From NCBI GenBank assembly GCA_002441135.1, contig DJVJ01000051.1, forward strand, positions 14,563 to 78,562: DNA of 64,000 nucleotides, in the 5' to 3' direction. A program made the position numbers and the translations under genes. Below the pieces are notes generated by a model. It searched no databases. It saw only the letters and a program-made list of their open reading frames with translations, and was not told the DNA's origin. Shown piece by piece: positions 8,444 through 17,287 of the stretch. The stretch is from Caryophanales bacterium UBA6259. GTDB lineage: Bacteria > Bacillota > Bacilli > Tepidibacillales > Tepidibacillaceae. Position 1 is the first letter of the stretch. Each line of letters starts with the position of its first letter.

Positions 8444-9295
8444 GTGAATCGACTTCAATTGTTTAAAATGAGCATGATCATGACACTAGTCTATGTACTA
8501 GTACTTTCCTTCATTCTTTATGCCATAAAAATAGATTTGTCATCCAGTATCAAAGAGGTTGGAACTTCTATTCATAGTTTCGTAATAGAAAATATTAGCA
8601 ATAAAAATAAATCAGAAATAACTAGTAAGAACGAAAAGGACCTTACACAATCAAAGGATAACGGTCAAGTGAACAATCTCATTTTAAAAGAAAAGGTAGT
8701 TTTAGATGCACCAGTGATATCCCAGCTACCAGAACTAGAAAGAGGCTGTGAGGTTACAAGCTTAGCCATGCTTCTTCAATATGGAGGTGTCAAGGTGAGC
8801 AAGCTTCAACTTGCTAAAGAGGTAGAAAAGGATCTTTCACCGCTTACATGGAAAAACGGCCAAAAATATTATGGAAATCCATATCGAGGTTTTGTGGGAG
8901 ATATTTATAGTAAATCGAAACCAGGCCTTGGCGTATATCATGAGCCAATTGAGAGGTTAGCCGAAAAATATTTACCAGAACAAATTATCAACTTAACCAG
9001 TGGAGATTTTAATCAGGTACTGAGCTATCTGTCTAAAGATGTTCCCGTCTGGGTAATTATCAATACGGAATACAAGCACCTACCAGAGCATTACTTTGAA
9101 ACCTGGTATACAGCAGAAGGGCCAGTTTCTGTTACCTATAAAGAACATTCTGTTTTAGTAACAGGGTATGATCAGGAATATATCTATTTTAATGATCCAC
9201 TAACCAATATGAAAAATAGAAAAGCACCCATTGCTGACTTTGAGGCAGCTTGGGTGCAAATGGGTAGACAAGCTATTACAATTAAAAGTAATTAA
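8444..9295 (+). CDS. Membrane-anchored C39-like cysteine peptidase family protein
   Basis: A 283-residue protein with an N-terminal membrane anchor (about residues 8-28), a polar linker, and a C39_2/papain-like domain. The probable catalytic cysteine is in RGCEVTSLAML near residue 100, the histidine in KEHSVLVTGYD, and a third polar residue in FNDP. The order Cys-His-Asp/Asn matches this family, which is usually extracellular and mostly uncharacterised in Bacillales. GTG is the start, with AGGAGG 8 bases upstream. Its stop overlaps by four bases the stop of asnB on the opposite strand. The substrate is unknown; no ABC transporter or bacteriocin gene is adjacent. Confidence 0.75.
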   Translation: MNRLQLFKMSMIMTLVYVLVLSFILYAIKIDLSSSIKEVGTSIHSFVIENISNKNKSEITSKNEKDLTQSKDNGQVNNLILKEKVVLDAPVISQLPELERGCEVTSLAMLLQYGGVKVSKLQLAKEVEKDLSPLTWKNGQKYYGNPYRGFVGDIYSKSKPGLGVYHEPIERLAEKYLPEQIINLTSGDFNQVLSYLSKDVPVWVIINTEYKHLPEHYFETWYTAEGPVSVTYKEHSVLVTGYDQEYIYFNDPLTNMKNRKAPIADFEAAWVQMGRQAITIKSN

Positions 9296-11202
9296 GGGGT
9301 GCTTAATTGAAGCTCCTCTTTATTTTTTTTCGAGTAAAGATGATCAAAATCATACTTTTTCTCAATAGCAATTTGATGCCAAATCATGAAAATTAATACA
9401 GTCCAAATTTTACGGCTATAATCGCCTTTACCATCTCGATGAGCTTTTAATAGCTGTTGAACATATTCTTTATTAATTAAATGTCCTGTCTCACTCTCGT
9501 GAATCAGTTGATTGGCCCAAACATAAAGCTCATTCTTTAACCAGTGGCGAATAGGTACTGGGAAACCAAGCTTTTTACGATAAAGAACATGATCAGGTAC
9601 TATCCCTCGCATTGCTTCTCGTAAAATATATTTCGTAGTATTATTAGCAATTTTCATAGAAGGATCAATTTTGGACGCTACCTCAAATACCTCTTTATCT
9701 AAAAATGGAACACGAAGCTCAAGAGAATGGGCCATCGTCATTTTATCTGCCTTCACAAGGATATCCCCTCTTAACCATGTATGGATATCGATGTATTGCA
9801 TTTTATTGACATCATGATATCTTCTTGTCTTTTTGTATAAAGGTGCAGTAATATCTTGATATTTACGACCTTCATAATACTTTTTAAGAAGCTCTTTCTT
9901 TTCATCCTCATCAAACATCTTTGCATTTCCGATATAACGATCCTCTAAAGGAGTAGTACCTCTCTCGATAAAGCTTTTTCCTTTAAAGCCTTCAGGTAGA
10001 ATTTGAGCTAGGAAGTTCAAAGCCCTTTTTAGCTTTTCAGGTAAATAAGTAAATGCTTTTAAGGAGTATGGCTCACGATATATATTATAGCCACCAAATA
10101 GTTCATCTGCTCCTTCACCAGAAAGAACAACCGTCACTTGTTTACTTGCTTCTCTTGCAACAAAATAAAGAGGTATAGCAGCTGGGTCTGCTAATGGGTC
10201 ATCCATATGCCAAATAATCTTTGGTAGTTCTTGGATGAATTCATCTGGTGTTACGATATAGGAATAATTCTCTACATTTAAAATTTCTGCTGTTTCTCTT
10301 GCTACATCTACTTCACTAAAGCCCTCTCTTTCAAAGCCAACAGAGAAGGTTTTAATTGCGGGATGAAATTCCCTTGCAATTGCAACAATTGTACTAGAGT
10401 CAATTCCACCAGATAAAAAGGATCCTACAGGTACATCGCTTCTCATATGAACCTTTACAGAGTCAAAAAGAACATCACGGATATCCTTTATTAGGGCATC
10501 CTTTGTTAATGAAGAATTAGAATGGAAGGTAGGCTGCCAATAGGCTTCTATATTCATCGATTCTCCAAGTTTTTTGGTGAAATAATGACCTGGTGTTAGT
10601 TTTTTAATGTCTTCAGACATGGTATTAGGCTCTGGAACATACTGATAGGTTAAATAATCCTGAAGTGCAATAGGATTTACCTGATCCTGTCTAGCTAGCA
10701 GTATACTTTTCTTTTCAGACGCAAAATATATTTTGTCATTGAACTCATAATAGAAGAACGGCTTAATTCCAAAAGGGTCGCGAGCACCAAATAGCTCTTG
10801 AGTTTCCTTATCCCAAATTAAAAAGGCAAACATTCCACGAAGCTCTTTAACCGCTTCTGTACCTTTTTCACTATATAAGGCAAGAATGACTTCTGTATCA
10901 GAATGAGTCGCAAATGGATATCCTTTGTTTACTAACTCTTCTCTTAGCTCAACATAATTATAGATTTCCCCATTAAAGATAATCCAGTAACGCTCATTTT
11001 CATAGGATAGAGGCTGATTACCACCTTCTAGGTCAATAATGCTTAATCGACGGAAACCAAAATGAATATGTTCATCAAAATAATATCCGGCATCATCAGG
11101 CCCTCGATGAGTAATTATATCCGTTCTATCTTTAAATTGTTTTTTTTCTAAATCATCGGCATTCTGAGCTTGGTCTTGTATGTAGCCTATAAAGCCGCAC
11201 AT
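9292..11202 (-). CDS. asnB: Asparagine synthetase (glutamine-hydrolysing)
   Basis: Converts aspartate, glutamine and ATP to asparagine. The 636-residue protein begins MCGFIGY, so Cys2 becomes the N-terminal nucleophile of the class II amidotransferase domain. The synthetase domain carries the PP-loop SGGIDSS, and the length matches AsnB enzymes of Bacillus (about 630). A ribosome binding site AAAGGTGG precedes the ATG. It is transcribed toward the C39 peptidase gene and no hairpin separates the two convergent stops. No T-box was seen upstream. Confidence 0.93.
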   Translation of the reverse strand: MCGFIGYIQDQAQNADDLEKKQFKDRTDIITHRGPDDAGYYFDEHIHFGFRRLSIIDLEGGNQPLSYENERYWIIFNGEIYNYVELREELVNKGYPFATHSDTEVILALYSEKGTEAVKELRGMFAFLIWDKETQELFGARDPFGIKPFFYYEFNDKIYFASEKKSILLARQDQVNPIALQDYLTYQYVPEPNTMSEDIKKLTPGHYFTKKLGESMNIEAYWQPTFHSNSSLTKDALIKDIRDVLFDSVKVHMRSDVPVGSFLSGGIDSSTIVAIAREFHPAIKTFSVGFEREGFSEVDVARETAEILNVENYSYIVTPDEFIQELPKIIWHMDDPLADPAAIPLYFVAREASKQVTVVLSGEGADELFGGYNIYREPYSLKAFTYLPEKLKRALNFLAQILPEGFKGKSFIERGTTPLEDRYIGNAKMFDEDEKKELLKKYYEGRKYQDITAPLYKKTRRYHDVNKMQYIDIHTWLRGDILVKADKMTMAHSLELRVPFLDKEVFEVASKIDPSMKIANNTTKYILREAMRGIVPDHVLYRKKLGFPVPIRHWLKNELYVWANQLIHESETGHLINKEYVQQLLKAHRDGKGDYSRKIWTVLIFMIWHQIAIEKKYDFDHLYSKKNKEELQLSTP

Positions 11203-11554
11203 ATTAATTCCACCTTTTATTTATAAAATCATATCCTTATTAATTTAACATAAAATCAATTGTAATTCGATAGATGGATGAATAATTTCAAAACATCCTT
11301 ATTTTTCATCCTTTCCTATTAAACGCAAGAATAAAAGCGTTTGTTCGTAACTGAAGGACATTTTTGCAAAAGTTTTAAAAAGTTATCAAGGAAAAAGTAG
11401 GATGAAAAATGATATAGTAATATTGAAAGAAAATTAGAAAAGCTTGGATTTTGACATACTAAAGTACAGGTAAAAGAGTTTGAGATAGAGGAAGGAAACA
11501 AGAAGGTTTAGTATGAGCTGAGAAGACATAGAACAAAAGAAAGGGAGAAAAGTT
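11203..11554. other. 352-bp intergenic region between asnB and hutU
   Basis: This divergent spacer must hold both promoters. It contains an 11-bp inverted repeat with arms ATTTTTCATCC (11301-11311) and GGATGAAAAAT (11400-11410), and a small dyad AAACGC/GCGTTT (11321-11342). The dyad overlaps a weak cre-like sequence (11331-11345, two core mismatches). A TTGACA at 11451-11456 has no convincing -10 partner. A purine-rich site GAAAGGGAG precedes hutU. No HutP-type terminator/antiterminator leader was recognised. Confidence 0.4.
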
Positions 11555-13603
11555 ATGGATAATCAATATATTTCTAATGCAATGACAGTAAAGCTTGATC
11601 CAATTCTACCTCCAATATCAACATTTAAAGAAGGTATTCGTAGAGCACCAAAGCGAGAATTTATTTTAACGAAGGAACAAACAGCACTAGCCTTAAAAAA
11701 TGCTTTACGCTATATTCCTGAAGAGTTACATGAACAGCTTGCTCCTGAATTTTTAGAGGAGCTATATACTAAGGGACGAATCTATGGATATCGTTTTCGT
11801 CCAGAAGGTAATATCAAAGCAAATCCAATAGACGAATATAAAGGGAAAATTGTAGAAGCAAAAGCCTTTCAAGTGATGATAGACAATAACTTAGATTTTG
11901 ATGTTGCCCTCTATCCTTATGAACTAGTTACCTATGGAGAAACAGGACAGGTTTTTCAAAACTGGATGCAATATCAGCTTGTAAAAAAATACTTAGAGGT
12001 AATGACAGAGGATCAAACCTTAGTTCTTCATTCTGGCCATCCATTAGGATTATTTAAATCACGTCCGGAAAGTCCAAGAGTAATCATCACTAATGGATTA
12101 ATGATTGGGATGTTTGACACTCAGGAATATTGGCATAAAGCAGCCGCACTTGGGGTAGCCAACTATGGCCAAATGACCGCAGGAGGCTGGATGTACATTG
12201 GGCCACAAGGGATTGTCCATGGCACCTATAGTACGATTCTAAATGCGGGACGTTTAAAGCTTGGGATTCCTCAGGACAAAGATTTGAGCGGACATTTATT
12301 TGTGACATCCGGCTTAGGTGGGATGAGTGGTGCCCAAGGAAAAGCAATTGAAATCGCAGGTGGCGTAGGAATTATTGCAGAAGTGGATTATTCTAGAATA
12401 GAAACTCGCCTTATTCAAGGTTGGATTAGTAAAGCATCTGCAGATCTCGAGGAGGTATTCCGTTTAGCAGAGGAGTATAAAAAGAAAAAAGAAGCGATCT
12501 CTATCGCTTATCATGGCAATATAGTGGATTTACTTGAATATGCTGATGAAAAAAATCTGAAGATTGATTTATTATCCGATCAAACCTCTTGCCATGTTGC
12601 TTATGATGGTGGATATTGCCCACAAGGTATTACCTTTGAAGAACGGACAGTCCTCTTAGCTACCGATAAACCTAAATTTAGAACATTAGTTGACCAAAGC
12701 TTGCGTCGTCACTACCAGCTAATTAAAAGTCTTGTGGGGAAGGGAACCTATTTCTTCGATTATGGCAACAGCTTTATGAAAGCGGTTTACGATTCTGGTG
12801 TCAAGGAAATCACTAAAAATGGATTTGATGAGACTGACGGATTTATTTTCCCTTCCTATGTAGAGGATATATTAGGACCACAGCTATTTGATTATGGTTA
12901 TGGGCCTTTTCGTTGGGTATGCTTAAGTGGTAAAAAAGAGGACCTGCGCAAAACAGATCAAGCTGCAATGGAGATTATTGATCCAAATCGAAGATACCAG
13001 GACCGTGATAATTATATCTGGATTCGTGATGCAGAGAAAAATAATTTAGTGGTAGGGACTCAAGCAAGGATTCTATATACTGATGCACTTGGTAGAAGAG
13101 ATATTGCTTTGAAATTTAATGAGCTTGTAAGAAAAGGAGAAATTGGGCCTGTCATGCTTGGCCGGGACCATCATGACACTGGAGGTACTGACTCTCCATT
13201 TAGAGAGACTGCTAATATTAAGGATGGAAGCAATGTAATGGCAGACATGGCCACACATATTTTTGCTGGAAATGCGGCTCGTGGAATGAGTTTAATTGCA
13301 TTGCATAATGGTGGCGGTGTTGGTATAGGAAAATCAATCAATGGTGGTTTTGGATTGGTTTTAGATGGAAGCAAACGAATTGATCAAGTGATAGAAATGT
13401 CCATGCCATGGGATGTAATGGGTGGAGTAGCAAGAAGAGCATGGGCAAGAAATGAGAACGCGCTAGAAACAAGTATTGAATATAACGAGAAATTTAAAGG
13501 GTCTGACCATATCACACTTCCGTTTATTGTAAAAGAGGATCTGATTAGCCAGCTCATAGAACAAACCTATGAAAAAAGGAAACATAGCGAGGTGAGCAGA
13601 TGA
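11555..13603 (+). CDS. hutU: Urocanate hydratase, long form
   Basis: Catalyses the second step of histidine degradation, urocanate to imidazolonepropionate, with bound NAD as electrophile. At 682 residues it is clearly longer than the usual bacterial HutU (about 550-560). It carries the N-terminal extension and insertions typical of the long, animal UROC1-like group (segments such as LALKNALRY and LAPEFLEEL). The NAD-binding GLGGMSGAQGKA segment and the catalytic-region cysteine in YCPQG are present. It overlaps hutI by four bases (ATGA), so the two are translationally coupled. The neighbours hutI and hutG confirm the pathway; hutH is not in the window. Confidence 0.93.
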   Translation: MDNQYISNAMTVKLDPILPPISTFKEGIRRAPKREFILTKEQTALALKNALRYIPEELHEQLAPEFLEELYTKGRIYGYRFRPEGNIKANPIDEYKGKIVEAKAFQVMIDNNLDFDVALYPYELVTYGETGQVFQNWMQYQLVKKYLEVMTEDQTLVLHSGHPLGLFKSRPESPRVIITNGLMIGMFDTQEYWHKAAALGVANYGQMTAGGWMYIGPQGIVHGTYSTILNAGRLKLGIPQDKDLSGHLFVTSGLGGMSGAQGKAIEIAGGVGIIAEVDYSRIETRLIQGWISKASADLEEVFRLAEEYKKKKEAISIAYHGNIVDLLEYADEKNLKIDLLSDQTSCHVAYDGGYCPQGITFEERTVLLATDKPKFRTLVDQSLRRHYQLIKSLVGKGTYFFDYGNSFMKAVYDSGVKEITKNGFDETDGFIFPSYVEDILGPQLFDYGYGPFRWVCLSGKKEDLRKTDQAAMEIIDPNRRYQDRDNYIWIRDAEKNNLVVGTQARILYTDALGRRDIALKFNELVRKGEIGPVMLGRDHHDTGGTDSPFRETANIKDGSNVMADMATHIFAGNAARGMSLIALHNGGGVGIGKSINGGFGLVLDGSKRIDQVIEMSMPWDVMGGVARRAWARNENALETSIEYNEKFKGSDHITLPFIVKEDLISQLIEQTYEKRKHSEVSR

Positions 13604-14853
13604 TTGATCAAAATATTTTAATTATCCATGCCAATGAATTAGTGACAGTAAGTGGTTTTCAAGCAAAAAAAGGAAAAGAAATGTCTGAACTCCATATTAT
13701 TGAAGATGGAGCAGTTGCTATTGAAAAGGGAATTATTACGAGGGTTGGTAAAACGGAGGAAGTCCTGTCGGAAGTGGATACCTCTTTATACCAAATTATA
13801 GATGCTACCGGTAAAGCAGTACTTCCCGGCTTTGTTGATTCCCATACTCATTTAGTATTTGGTGGCTTCCGAGCAGAGGAATTTTCCCTAAGATTAAAAG
13901 GGGAGAGCTATATGGAAATCATGAAACGTGGTGGAGGAATTGCAAGCACAGTAAAGGCTACAAGGGAAGCAACCAATGAACAGCTTTATCGTGAAGGATT
14001 AAGAAGATTAGATTCCATGCTAAGCTTTGGAGTTACCACCGTAGAAGGTAAAAGCGGCTATGGCCTTGACCGGGTAACAGAGCTAAAGCAGCTTGAGGTT
14101 ATGAAGGAGCTTAATAAAAACCATTCAGTTGACATTGTGGGAACATTTCTTGGTGCTCATGCTGTTCCATCAGAATATAAAGGAAAAGAAGATGCGTTTA
14201 TTGATTTTCTAATCAATGATGTCCTTCCAGAAGTAGCAGATCAGAAGCTTGCGGAGTTCTGCGATGTTTTTTGCGAACAAAATGTTTTTTCTGTGGAACA
14301 ATCTAGAAGGCTATTAACTGAAGCTAAAAAAGTAGGAATAAAGGCAAAGCTGCATGCGGACGAAATTGTTCAATTGGGAGGAGCAGAGCTAGCAGCAGAA
14401 TTAGGAGCAATCTCTGCAGATCATCTTTTGCATGCTTCTGATCAAGGAATAAAAGCGATGGCAGAGGCGGGAGTTGTTGCTACATTACTGCCTTTAACTG
14501 CCTTTAGCTTAAAGGAGCCTTATGCTAGAGCACGATATATGATTGACCAAAATTGTGCAATAGCTCTTGCGACCGATTTAAATCCAGGAAGCTGTTTCAG
14601 CAACTCCATTCCCTTACTCTTTGCCCTAGCAACTTTGTATATGAAAATGACACCAGAGGAAGCAGTGACCGCTTTAACCTTAAATGGCGCAGCTAGTTTA
14701 AGTCGAGCAGATACTATTGGCAGCATTGATGTGGGGAAAAAAGGCGATCTTATTATTTTAGAATATCCTTCCTACCAATTTATACCCTATCATTTTGGCG
14801 TTAATATTGTAGAAAAGGTAATCAAGGATGGCCGATTAGTGTTTGAAAGATAA
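13600..14853 (+). CDS. hutI: Imidazolonepropionase
   Basis: Amidohydrolase of 417 residues that opens imidazolone-5-propionate to N-formimidoyl-glutamate, the third step of histidine degradation. The metal site HTH is in DSHTHLVFGG near residue 80, a second metal histidine is in KLHADE, and the late aspartate is in ATDLNPG. The length matches the family (about 415-420). The ATG overlaps the hutU stop, with GCGAGGTGA as ribosome binding site inside hutU. It forms one transcription unit with hutU and hutG. Confidence 0.95.
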   Translation: MIDQNILIIHANELVTVSGFQAKKGKEMSELHIIEDGAVAIEKGIITRVGKTEEVLSEVDTSLYQIIDATGKAVLPGFVDSHTHLVFGGFRAEEFSLRLKGESYMEIMKRGGGIASTVKATREATNEQLYREGLRRLDSMLSFGVTTVEGKSGYGLDRVTELKQLEVMKELNKNHSVDIVGTFLGAHAVPSEYKGKEDAFIDFLINDVLPEVADQKLAEFCDVFCEQNVFSVEQSRRLLTEAKKVGIKAKLHADEIVQLGGAELAAELGAISADHLLHASDQGIKAMAEAGVVATLLPLTAFSLKEPYARARYMIDQNCAIALATDLNPGSCFSNSIPLLFALATLYMKMTPEEAVTALTLNGAASLSRADTIGSIDVGKKGDLIILEYPSYQFIPYHFGVNIVEKVIKDGRLVFER

Positions 14854-14887
14854 AGAAATGGAAGTTATACACTCAGGAGGAATCAAT

Positions 14888-15835
14888 ATGAATATCCCTC
14901 ATCTTAAGCCAGCAGGGGAAGCAAAGTTTGTTGATCATAATGTAATTAGAGCAAGTGAAATCATAAGACCATGGTTGGGAGAAGAATTAAAAGGGTTTGG
15001 AATCATTGGAGCTCCTTTATCAAAGCCATCCATTAGTCATTCAGGGGCAGCACTTGCACCATCTACCATACGCAAAGCATTATCTGCTTTTACCACCTAT
15101 TCTATTGAAGATGATATAGAGCTTAAAGATACTAGTATCTACGATCTAGGGGATATTACCATGCATGTGACCAATATTTCAGAGTCACAAAACCGAATTG
15201 AAGAGACGCTTAACAATATCTTCAGTGAGCAAAGTCAGTTTATGCCAATCATTCTTGGTGGTGATCATTCGATAAGTGCTCCTAGTATTAAGGCTTTTCA
15301 TAAGGCAAAAGGAACAATAGGTGTAATCCAGTTTGACGCTCATCATGATTTGCGTAATTTGGAGGATGGTGGCCCAACAAATGGTACTCCATTTCGAACA
15401 TTGCTTAAGGATGGGGCTATTTTAGGAGAAAATCTGATTCAAATCGGGATTCGCAGTTTTTCTAATAGCAAGGATTATTATGAATATGGAAAACAACAGC
15501 AGGTAACCATCTATACAATGAAGGATGTTCGACAAAAAGGAATAGAGCAGATTTTGAAGGATTCGATGGAATATCTAAAGAAAAAAGTCGATGTTATTTA
15601 CATTTCCTTGGATATGGATGTAATAGATCAAGCTCATGCGCCGGGTTGTCCTGCCATTGGCCCTGGTGGAATGGATAGTCAGACTTTACTAGATGCAATT
15701 GATTATTTGGCTCAAGAACCTAAGGTAGGAGCTATAGATATAGTAGAGCTAGATCCTACCTTAGATGTAAGGGATATGACAAGTCGGTTAGCTGCTCATG
15801 TAATTCTCCATTTTATAAAGGGAAAAAAGAGATAA
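14888..15835 (+). CDS. hutG: Formimidoylglutamase
   Basis: Ureohydrolase-fold enzyme that cleaves N-formimidoyl-glutamate to glutamate and formamide, ending the pathway. Manganese-binding motifs of the arginase family are visible: GGDHS, FDAHHD and SLDMDVID. The open frame reaches back to 14843, overlapping hutI, but CAGGAGG at 14874-14880 sits 7 bases before the ATG at 14888. That gives 315 residues, close to B. subtilis HutG. A strong terminator follows. Its place after hutU-hutI separates it from the related agmatinase gene speB at 33965. Confidence 0.93.
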   Translation: MNIPHLKPAGEAKFVDHNVIRASEIIRPWLGEELKGFGIIGAPLSKPSISHSGAALAPSTIRKALSAFTTYSIEDDIELKDTSIYDLGDITMHVTNISESQNRIEETLNNIFSEQSQFMPIILGGDHSISAPSIKAFHKAKGTIGVIQFDAHHDLRNLEDGGPTNGTPFRTLLKDGAILGENLIQIGIRSFSNSKDYYEYGKQQQVTIYTMKDVRQKGIEQILKDSMEYLKKKVDVIYISLDMDVIDQAHAPGCPAIGPGGMDSQTLLDAIDYLAQEPKVGAIDIVELDPTLDVRDMTSRLAAHVILHFIKGKKR

Positions 15836-15853
15836 TATAGCAGTTGAAAAATA

Positions 15854-15910
15854 GAAAACGTGTAGAACCTATTGATGAATTTCAAAAGGTTCACACGTTT
15901 TCGTTTTTTT
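15854..15910 (+). terminator. Terminator of the hutUIG operon
   Basis: A long stem (arms about 15854-15870 and 15887-15902, with one unpaired base) is followed by a T-run at 15904-15910. Confidence 0.85.
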
Positions 15911-15950
15911 ACTTTAAGAAAGTTTAAATTCTTTAAAGGAATAAAGTATC

Positions 15951-16000
15951 AGAAAAACTAAGGCTTTCGCTATAGACTTGGCGACAAGCCAAGTTTTTCT
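15951..16000. repeat. Dispersed palindromic element, copy 2
   Basis: A 50-bp element bounded by 9-bp inverted ends AGAAAAACT and AGTTTTTCT. Inside it is a hairpin ACTTGGC-GACAA-GCCAAGT (15976-15994). The segment GGCTTTCGCT can alternatively pair with GGCGACAAGCC with one bulge. It lies between convergent hutG and gerQ and shares about 30 bases with copy 1 near 1335-1362. It is probably a bidirectional terminator or a small mobile-type repeat. Confidence 0.55.
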
Positions 16001-16011
16001 AAAGAGAAATA

Positions 16012-16470
16012 TTATCTTCCTGGAATTGTAGGAGGCTCGTAACGTAATTCCTCATCAAAGGTGATGTAATCTAAGTTAACCATTAATAATAAATATCTCA
16101 TTCCTGTCTGTGGATCACTAATAATAATATGATCACGACCAGCAGCCTCTAAACAGCCTTTAAAAACCTTAGCATTCCATTCTTTATTATTTTCAAACGT
16201 CATATAAATAGTAGCAATTTTACCAAGGTTTAAGCGTAAAATATTTTCAATATAGGACTGCTCTACCGGCATTAAACCTGGTACATTTACCCCTTGCTCT
16301 CTTTCCGGTACAGTTGGGATTGGAACCATTGGTTGTTGAGGAACCATTGGTTGGGTATCTTCAGGACCCATTGGATAATTTGGGTACATAGGTTGTTGTG
16401 GGTACATAGGGTACATGGATTGTTGTTCATCCATGTCATAATAGCCATAATAATAAGGGTTTTGATACAT
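16012..16470 (-). CDS. gerQ: Spore coat protein GerQ
   Basis: A spore coat protein required for proper localisation and function of the cortex hydrolase CwlJ during calcium-dipicolinate-triggered germination. The 152-residue sequence has an N-terminal half rich in Y, Q, M and P with repeats of the QPMYP type. The conserved GerQ domain follows, including VEQSYIENILRLNLGK and a terminal YEPP. Gln and Lys residues fit its known transglutaminase cross-linking in B. subtilis. The frame extends upstream to 16545 into cwlJ, but AAGGAGTG precedes the ATG at 16470, so that start is preferred. It lies 32 bases downstream of cwlJ, likely co-transcribed in the mother cell. Confidence 0.92.
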   Translation of the reverse strand: MYQNPYYYGYYDMDEQQSMYPMYPQQPMYPNYPMGPEDTQPMVPQQPMVPIPTVPEREQGVNVPGLMPVEQSYIENILRLNLGKIATIYMTFENNKEWNAKVFKGCLEAAGRDHIIISDPQTGMRYLLLMVNLDYITFDEELRYEPPTIPGR

Positions 16471-16502
16471 TTTTTTAAGACACTCCTTTTTTAATATCCT
16501 AA

Positions 16503-16925
16503 TTACACTCGTGGACAATCTTGTCTTGTTGGTTGATAAAAACAATGGGCTTTAAACTTTCCGGTATTCCACTGGTTATACCATTGTGCAGGACAGGTTT
16601 GTGTACCAGGGTCAAAGAACCATAGGGACCTTGAAGCTGGATGAAACCTCTCTCCATTGATTACTTTTCTTGCGAGGGCAATCTCAGATTCTCGCGCACG
16701 CTGATAAAAATAGGATTTCTGAGTTGCTTCAAAACCACCGGGAGATTGGAAAACCATTCGGCGGATTGAACGTATATCCTTAAAATCCAAACAGTTGGAA
16801 ATCACCCGATTAACCCCAGTGTTTCCTACCAACAACATTCCAAGCTTTCCTTCGCCTTCTGCTTCAGCTCTTATTAACCTAGCCAATAACTTTATATCTT
16901 CAGAACTCGCTTTTACGACAGCCAT
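16503..16925 (-). CDS. cwlJ: Spore cortex-lytic enzyme CwlJ
   Basis: A spore cell-wall hydrolase of the SleB/CwlJ hydrolase_2 family, acting on muramic-delta-lactam cortex during germination. The 140-residue protein lacks a signal peptide, as CwlJ does. The catalytic-region motif RAEAEGEGKLGMLLVGN, the FYQRARESE segment and the C-terminal PAQWYNQW and HCFYQPT segments align with B. subtilis CwlJ from its first residue (MAVV). The start at 16925 is preferred over the longer frame to 16964 because GAGGTGAGG lies just upstream. It precedes gerQ, the same pair order as in B. subtilis. Confidence 0.94.
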   Translation of the reverse strand: MAVVKASSEDIKLLARLIRAEAEGEGKLGMLLVGNTGVNRVISNCLDFKDIRSIRRMVFQSPGGFEATQKSYFYQRARESEIALARKVINGERFHPASRSLWFFDPGTQTCPAQWYNQWNTGKFKAHCFYQPTRQDCPRV

Positions 16926-16939
16926 TGCCTCACCTCGCG

Positions 16940-16968
16940 ATAGTATAGGCTTCCATAACATCATATTG
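16940..16968 (-). promoter_or_regulatory. Candidate sigma-E promoter of cwlJ-gerQ
   Basis: On the minus strand CAATATG (16962-16968) and TATACTAT (16940-16947) are 14 bases apart. They resemble the sigma-E consensus -35 KMATATT and -10 CATACAHT with the usual 14-base spacing, and cwlJ is a mother-cell gene in B. subtilis. Two mismatches in each element keep this tentative. Confidence 0.45.
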
Positions 16969-17008
16969 AAAAGGAAGGAAATAGGTGATTAAATTTCCGA
17001 AAAAAATA

Positions 17009-17037
17009 TTGACTTTGTGCCCAAATCATTATATTCT
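17009..17037 (+). promoter_or_regulatory. Candidate sigma-A promoter of the metX riboswitch transcript
   Basis: TTGACT (17009-17014) and TATTCT (17032-17037) are separated by 17 bases and lie about 30 bases before the start of the S-box element. Confidence 0.65.
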
Positions 17038-17068
17038 TTCATTAACAATTTAAAACGTTAAAGTTTCA

Positions 17069-17230
17069 TCTTATCCAGAGAGGCGGAGGGACTGGCCCTA
17101 TGATGCCCGGCAACCGATTTTCATTTTTGAAAACGCGGTGCTAATTCCTGCAGAGCAAAGAATAGCTCTGACAGATAAGAAGAGTAGCGAGAACTATCAT
17201 CCTCTTCTTTTGAAGGGGATTTTTTTTTCT
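17069..17230 (+). promoter_or_regulatory. SAM-I (S-box) riboswitch with terminator, controlling metX
   Basis: The aptamer runs from TCTTATC (17069) to GATAAGA (17174-17180), which close helix P1. Hallmark segments are AGAGAGGCGGAGGGA, GGCCC and TGATGCCCGGCAACC in the expected order. The expression platform is a terminator hairpin with arms 17199-17207 and 17212-17220 and a T-run 17221-17228. The CTCTTCTT arm can alternatively pair with AAGAAGAG (17177-17184) at the edge of P1, giving an antiterminator. SAM binding should therefore stop transcription before metX. Confidence 0.96.
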
Positions 17231-17287
17231 AAACCTTCTTGTCTGAAATAAGTAATAGATCGTAAAAGATCTTAAGGAGGAATGAAA

